This document shows positions 6,700-10,032 of a stretch of DNA of 10,032 nt, in pieces (within the stretch, counting starts at the first letter, position 1; each line of letters starts with the position of its first letter). The position numbers were made by a program, and so were the translations under genes. This DNA comes from Paraliomyxa sp041600735 (GTDB taxonomy: Bacteria > Myxococcota_A > Polyangia > Nannocystales > Nannocystaceae). The notes under the pieces are model-generated. The model ran no database searches and was not told the origin of the DNA. It saw nothing but the letters and a program-made list of their open reading frames with translations. The stretch spans positions 1 through 10,032 of the forward strand of contig JBFIJN010000321.1 in assembly GCA_041600735.1 (NCBI GenBank). Direction: 5' to 3'.

Positions 6700-7761
6700 T
6701 CACCCGCTCGCGCGCGCGCGCACGAGCGCGAGGTTCTCGTGGCGCACGAGCTGGCCGCAGGCGGCCTCGATGTCGCGGCCCAGGCTGTGGCGCACCGTCG
6801 TGCGGCGGCCTGCCGCCTTGAGGCGGGCGGCGAAGCTGGCCGCGACCTGCGGCGTGGATCCGCGCAGGCCGGGCGCGTCGTCGATCGCGTTGTAGGGGAT
6901 GAGGTTGAGATCCACGCGCAGGCCCTCGGTCCACTCGAGCAGCGCGCGCGCGTCGTCGTCGGTGTCGGTGAGGCCATCGAGCAGGAGGTACTCGAGCATC
7001 ACGGCGCGCGCCTGGATGCGGTTGAGCTCCACGATCGCGCGGCGTAGCTCGCCCAGCGGGTACTTCTTGGCGAGCGGGATCAGCTGCTCGCGCACGTCTT
7101 GACGGGTGCTGTGGAGGCTGAGCGCGAGCCCCACGCGAGGGAAGCGCTGGGCGCAGCGCAGCATGCCCTCGATCACGCCCACGCTCGAGACCATGATCTT
7201 GGCGGGCGAGAGGTGGAAGGCGGCGGGATCGGTGAGCGTGGCGAGAGCCGAGGTGAGCGCGGCTTCGTTGTGGAACGGCTCGCCCATGCCCATGAACACC
7301 ACGTTGCGCAGGCGTCGGCCCTCGGCGACGAGCAGCTGGCCCGCCGTGAGGGCCTGGTCGAGGATCTCGGGGGCGCTGAGGCTGCGGGCCAGGCCCATCT
7401 TGCCAGTCGCGCAGAAGCGACAGGCCGCGGCGCAGCCGACCTGGCTCGACACGCACAGCGTGGAGCGACCGCTCGCGATCCGCAGCACCACCGCCTCGGT
7501 GAGCAGGCCCTGCGCGGTGCGGAACAAGAGCTTGGTGGCCCCGTCGACGGCCGAGTCGAGGCGCTGGTGGAGCGCGAGCGCATGCAGCTCGAGCCGCTCC
7601 GCGCCCGGGAACCCGGCCAGCGCGGCGTCGTCGGGCAGCAGTGACTTCATCACCCGATTGCGCAGGCGACGAACGTGCTGGGGATCGAGGCGAAGCTCGC
7701 GACGCAGCGCCTCGATGCGCGCGGCATCGAAGACGCTGACCTTGGGATCCGCCGGCACCAC
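6700..7761 (-). CDS. rlmN: RlmN/Cfr-family radical-SAM rRNA methyltransferase
   Basis: The 353-aa protein belongs to the RlmN/Cfr family, which use S-adenosylmethionine twice to methylate an adenine in 23S rRNA (RlmN: C2 of A2503; also A37 of some tRNAs). The radical-SAM cluster ligands are Cys110, Cys114 and Cys117 (CAAACRFC), preceded by Cys103 in TLCVSSQVGC. GMGEP (158-162) is the SAM-contacting motif and SLHS lies at 215-218. RHSLGRDIEAACGQL supplies the methyl-carrying Cys335. Every residue I would expect for catalysis is present. The protein is shorter than E. coli RlmN, and its N-terminal ~95 residues lack the usual YRxxQIFxW-like accessory motif, so it may be a divergent subtype rather than the main housekeeping copy; Cfr-type C8 specificity cannot be excluded by eye. 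The start is a GTG with no clear ribosome site, so it is uncertain. It follows the lipoprotein gene by 62 bp and converges on gene C. Confidence 0.9.
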   Translation of the reverse strand: MVPADPKVSVFDAARIEALRRELRLDPQHVRRLRNRVMKSLLPDDAALAGFPGAERLELHALALHQRLDSAVDGATKLLFRTAQGLLTEAVVLRIASGRSTLCVSSQVGCAAACRFCATGKMGLARSLSAPEILDQALTAGQLLVAEGRRLRNVVFMGMGEPFHNEAALTSALATLTDPAAFHLSPAKIMVSSVGVIEGMLRCAQRFPRVGLALSLHSTRQDVREQLIPLAKKYPLGELRRAIVELNRIQARAVMLEYLLLDGLTDTDDDARALLEWTEGLRVDLNLIPYNAIDDAPGLRGSTPQVAASFAARLKAAGRRTTVRHSLGRDIEAACGQLVRHENLALVRARASG

Positions 7762-7773
7762 GGCGAGTGCATA

Positions 7774-7803
7774 CGCCGGGGGCCGGCGGATGTCACCCCG
7801 GCG
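7774..7803 (-). other. GC-rich hairpin upstream of the RlmN-family gene
   Basis: cgccgggg (7774-7781) and ccccggcg (7796-7803) form a perfect 8-bp stem with a 14-nt loop. On the minus-strand transcript it sits between the lipoprotein stop (7824) and the methyltransferase GTG (7761), ending 12 nt before that start. It lacks a following U-tract. It could lower translation initiation of the methyltransferase, protect the upstream mRNA end, or be incidental. Confidence 0.35.
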
Positions 7804-7823
7804 ACGGACCGACTCGATCCCGG

Positions 7824-8711
7824 CTAGATCCCGGCGAGACCGCCGCTGCCGCTGCCGCCACCCGAGGGCGTCGGGGGATAGCCGCCGGCCGGCTCCTCGT
7901 AGTCATCGGGAATCCCGTCGCCGTCGACATCGTCGTCCTCGTGATCCGGGATTCCGTCGCCGTCCTGATCCTCCTCGAGGTCCGGCACGCCGTCGCCGTC
8001 GGCGTCGGGATCCTCGCCGTCGGGAATCCCGTCGCCGTCGGAATCCTCTTGCTCGTTGGGGATCCCGTCGCCGTCGATGTCGGGGTCCTGGCCGTTGGGG
8101 ATTCCATCGCCGTCCCAGTCTTCGTTCACGTCGGGGATTCCGTCGCCGTCGTCGTCGTCGTCCCACTGATCGGGGATCCCGTCGCCATCCGAGTCCTCGT
8201 TGGCGTCGGGAGTCCCGTCGTTGTCGTCGTCGGGGTCGATGCCGTTGGGGATCCCATCGCCATCGTCGTCCTCGTCGTCGTTGTGGATCCCGTCGCCGTC
8301 GATGTCGGGGTCGCTGCCGTTGGGGATCCCGTCGCCGTCGTCGTCCTCGTCGTTGTCGGGGATGCCGTTGCCGTCGTCGTCGATGTCTTGATCATCGGGG
8401 ATCCCGTCGCCATCCGAGTCGGGGCCCGGGGGCGGCGGCGGCGGCGGAAGATCGCGGGGCAGGTCCCAGCGCCAGGGGATGTCGTAGCGCGGAATGTCGG
8501 AGCGCGGGATGCTGGCGTAGCCGCTGCTCGAGCCGGGGGAGTAGCCCGTGCTCGTGCCGGGGGAGTAGCCCGTGCTGCTGTACGAGCGCTCCGCGTGGTC
8601 TTCGTCGTCGCGGTTGGCTTCGCCGCCGCAGCCCGCCGCGAGCGCGAGGGGCAGCAACAGGGACAGGGCGCGGCACAGGGCCGCCGGGGATCGATGGATG
8701 GAGCTCCGCAC
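7824..8711 (-). CDS. Lipoprotein with 14 thrombospondin type 3 (calcium-binding) repeats
   Basis: The 295-aa protein begins with an export signal, an Arg-containing start then LSLLLPLALAAGC, whose lipobox predicts lipidation at Cys28 and an anchored, probably outer-membrane or surface, protein. After it come a Ser/Thr/Gly/Tyr stretch with STGYSPG repeats (46-60), an Ile-Pro-Arg-rich segment, seven consecutive prolines, and fourteen Asp-rich repeats of the form DxDGDGIPD/N (98-273). These match the thrombospondin type 3 or EF-hand-like calcium-binding pattern, common in exported proteins of Myxococcota and other bacteria. The C-terminus is a Gly/Ser/Pro tail without a catalytic domain, so the protein is likely a calcium-dependent structural or adhesive element. 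The start is GTG with a weak AGGG upstream; no better in-frame start precedes the signal peptide. It lies 58 bp after the HD hydrolase gene. Export and repeats are clear; the role is unknown. Confidence 0.9.
   Translation of the reverse strand: MRSSIHRSPAALCRALSLLLPLALAAGCGGEANRDDEDHAERSYSSTGYSPGTSTGYSPGSSSGYASIPRSDIPRYDIPWRWDLPRDLPPPPPPPGPDSDGDGIPDDQDIDDDGNGIPDNDEDDDGDGIPNGSDPDIDGDGIHNDDEDDDGDGIPNGIDPDDDNDGTPDANEDSDGDGIPDQWDDDDDGDGIPDVNEDWDGDGIPNGQDPDIDGDGIPNEQEDSDGDGIPDGEDPDADGDGVPDLEEDQDGDGIPDHEDDDVDGDGIPDDYEEPAGGYPPTPSGGGSGSGGLAGI
7893..8420 (-). repeat. Array of 14 TSP3-coding repeats
   Basis: Fourteen degenerate units of about 30-42 bp share a core that reads on the plus strand as ggGATcccgtcgccgtc with small changes, encoding DGDGIPD/N on the minus strand. 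Units differ mostly in the spacer codons between acidic cores. One unit has DNDG (the DDDNDGTPD repeat) and one DGNG, departures from the DGDG core that may bind calcium differently. The array is coding and not a CRISPR, since there are no unique spacers. Confidence 0.9.
8532..8576 (-). repeat. Two copies of a 21-bp direct repeat with 24-bp period
   Basis: The 21-bp unit beginning gccgggggagtagcccgtg occurs at 8532-8552 and again, identical, at 8556-8576. It encodes the repeated STGYSPG segment in the lipoprotein's N-terminal linker, so this small tandem expansion is separate from the TSP3 array. Confidence 0.85.
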
Positions 8712-8769
8712 GATCGAGACCCTACGCGATCGAGAGTCGCGAAGGCGCGCATCGGCGAGGTGATCGGGG

Positions 8770-9321
8770 TCAGCGCGCGTAGGCCTCGATCTTGGCGAGC
8801 AGCCGCGGCCCGAGCACGGCGCAGGCGGGCGCGAGTCGGGCGTGGATCTCCCGCGCCTCCTCGCGATAGCGATCGATCTTGTCCGCGCTCCAGTGGTGGG
8901 GCGGCGGCTGGAGGTTGGTGATCCGATCGGCGAGCTTCACCATCCAGATCTCGCGCGGCTGCTCCGTGATCCGCGCGAGGCTGTCGCGCATCTGCGCCGG
9001 CTTGTCGCCGACCTCCGGGTTCTTGGTGAGCGCCTCTACCCCGGCCGCCACCGCGTCGCCAAAGCGCTCGCGCACCGCCCCCAGCGAGATCTTCGTGTCC
9101 TCGACCACATCGTGCAGCAGCGCAGCCACGACCGCGAGATCGGGCTGCGCCACGGGATCCCCGAGCTGGGCCCGCTGCGCGATCGCGTGCGTGACCTCCA
9201 TCGCGACGGCGCCGATGTGAGCGACATAGGGGAGCTCGGATCCGGGCACGAGCTGGCCCACGTGAGCTCGGGCCACGAAGCTCCACGCATCCAGCCACGC
9301 ATCGGGGGACCACAGCGACAT
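8770..9321 (-). CDS. Small HD-domain hydrolase, SpoT/MESH1-like (putative alarmone hydrolase)
   Basis: The 183-aa protein is a single HD phosphohydrolase domain. It has His35 in YVAHIG, the His70-Asp71 pair in LLHDVVEDT with the following Glu74-Asp75, and Asp132 in VKLADRITNL with Asn136. This order and spacing are those of the hydrolase domain of RelA/SpoT and of stand-alone MESH1-type small alarmone hydrolases, in which the His/His-Asp/Asp set holds a manganese ion and the Glu-Asp pair helps remove the 3' pyrophosphate of (p)ppGpp. There is no synthetase, TGS or ACT domain, and the length suits a stand-alone enzyme, probably cytoplasmic. ATG 9321 was chosen over an in-frame GTG at 9363, which would add a 14-residue tail and overlap the neighbouring gene. 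The gene follows the LamG gene by 29 bp. The fold is confident; (p)ppGpp as substrate is an inference, and another phosphoester is possible. Confidence 0.85.
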   Translation of the reverse strand: MSLWSPDAWLDAWSFVARAHVGQLVPGSELPYVAHIGAVAMEVTHAIAQRAQLGDPVAQPDLAVVAALLHDVVEDTKISLGAVRERFGDAVAAGVEALTKNPEVGDKPAQMRDSLARITEQPREIWMVKLADRITNLQPPPHHWSADKIDRYREEAREIHARLAPACAVLGPRLLAKIEAYAR

Positions 9322-9350
9322 GCCGCGAGCATGCCACAGCGGGCGCGCGC

Positions 9351-10032
9351 TCACCCCGGGCACGGCGCGGGCTCGACGGGCCCCACGCTCGCGAGCGCCA
9401 CGCCCGGCTCGAGCTGCGAGCGATAGTCGGCCCGCACCCAGGCCGCGGACAGCGGCGCGGTAGCGACGCGCACCTCGTCGAGCACGCCCGGCAGCGTACC
9501 GAGCTCGCCGCGCCCGAGCTCCAGCGGATAGCCGTCGTCGGGCAGCGAAGCGCCCGCGGGATCGTCGTTCTCACCCACGAGCTCGCCGTCGACGTAGAGC
9601 CGATGCGTCGCAGCCTCGGCATCGCGCACCATCGCCACGTGCAGCCGCTCGCCCACCGCTTGGTCGACCCCGCTGCTGAGCGCGGTGACGGTGTCGTCGA
9701 CGATGTACTGGCAGAACACGTGGCCCCCGGCCTGACGCCAGCAGCGCGGATAGAAGTAGTCGCCGTTGAGGCGCTGGAAGTAGTCGCCGGACCCGTCTGC
9801 GGACCCGTCGTAGCGCACCCAGAACGTGATCGAGTAGGAGTCGAGCTGGCCCACGAACTCGGCGTCGATGGTGATCACGTCGTCGTCACCGTCGAACGCG
9901 AGCCCCCGCCCGATCACCGCGGGCACGCTCTGCTCGGGCTGCATGTTGCCCGCGGTGAGCCCGGGCTCGAGCGCGCGCGCGCTGTTGTGGATCTCGTCGC
10001 CATCGATGCCGCTCGGCACCTCGGCCATGTGC
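9351..10032 (-). CDS. LamG-like (concanavalin A-like) domain protein, C-terminal part (5' end outside window)
   Basis: The frame is open to the window edge and ends at the TGA at 9351-9353. An ATG at 10026-10028 exists, but the codon before it is also open and the sequence around it (HMAEVPSG, then DGDEIHNSA) is the typical start of a LamG/DUF2341-type domain rather than of a protein, so the gene almost certainly continues beyond the window. The domain shows IGRGLAFDGDDDVITI, YSITFWVRYDG and RLYVDGELVGENDD, then LPGVLDEVRVATAPLSAAWV, which is the standard strand order of LamG-like jelly-roll modules that bind sugars or proteins on secreted and surface proteins. Asp-rich loops could hold calcium. 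Two cysteines (PRCWRQ and HVFCQY) may form a disulfide, fitting export. The C-terminus is a short Pro-rich tail, EPAPCPG. No anchor or sorting signal is visible. An extracellular location is likely; the ligand is unknown. Confidence 0.82.
   Translation of the reverse strand, partial: HMAEVPSGIDGDEIHNSARALEPGLTAGNMQPEQSVPAVIGRGLAFDGDDDVITIDAEFVGQLDSYSITFWVRYDGSADGSGDYFQRLNGDYFYPRCWRQAGGHVFCQYIVDDTVTALSSGVDQAVGERLHVAMVRDAEAATHRLYVDGELVGENDDPAGASLPDDGYPLELGRGELGTLPGVLDEVRVATAPLSAAWVRADYRSQLEPGVALASVGPVEPAPCPG

Noticed and set aside
7893..8420. Regularly spaced repeats considered as a CRISPR array
   Set aside because: Units are degenerate, contiguous and in frame with a calcium-repeat protein; there are no unique spacers or cas genes.
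7767..8921. Long plus-strand frame over the TSP3 array with Val/Asp/Gly-rich repeats
   Set aside because: It is the complement of the repeat array; the minus-strand reading has a signal peptide, lipobox and calcium-binding motifs.
1..10032. Horizontal acquisition of the A-B-C operon judged by base composition
   Set aside because: GC richness and codon style look uniform across the window by eye, and no integrase, tRNA or insertion sequence was seen at the borders.

Overview
The window is very GC-rich, gene-dense bacterial DNA. Long antisense and out-of-frame open stretches, a calcium-repeat lipoprotein, a LamG-type surface protein and a multidomain ATPase together suggest a myxobacterium or relative (Myxococcota, perhaps a Sandaracinus/Polyangiales-like lineage). 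This is an inference from style and gene content; no marker gene fixes the taxon.

Layout. (1) 2-343, plus: the C-terminal end of a creatininase-family amidohydrolase, closed by a terminator-like hairpin. (2) 344-577: a non-coding gap that probably holds the promoter of the next unit. (3) 578-6683, plus: three genes joined by two ATGA stop/start overlaps, here called A, B and C. A (about 356 aa) ends in a DUF559/Vsr-like PD-(D/E)XK nuclease domain, preceded by what looks like a decayed P-loop NTPase. B (382 aa) is of unknown family and has winged-helix-like ends. C (1297 aa) appears to join a TerB-like domain, a first AAA/STAND-like ATPase, an unassigned alpha/beta segment, a Thr/Pro linker encoded by thirteen 15-bp repeats, and a HerA/FtsK-type ATPase. 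(4) 6700-10032, minus: four genes read toward the ABC operon: a LamG-like protein cut by the window edge, a small HD hydrolase of the SpoT/MESH1 type, a lipoprotein with 14 thrombospondin type 3 repeats, and an RlmN/Cfr-family radical-SAM rRNA methyltransferase.

How the genes may work together. The ABC unit is the most interesting part. A nuclease, a putative DNA-binding adaptor and a HerA-type DNA-pumping ATPase with a TerB module form a plausible DNA-processing or anti-phage system, loosely like HerA-NurA in logic. I do not recognise it as a named system. The minus-strand genes are closely spaced (29, 58 and 62 bp gaps) and may be partly co-transcribed, but they share no evident pathway. 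The HD hydrolase and RlmN both fit stress or translation housekeeping; the lipoprotein and LamG protein fit the cell envelope. No tRNA, rRNA, insertion sequence or CRISPR array was seen.
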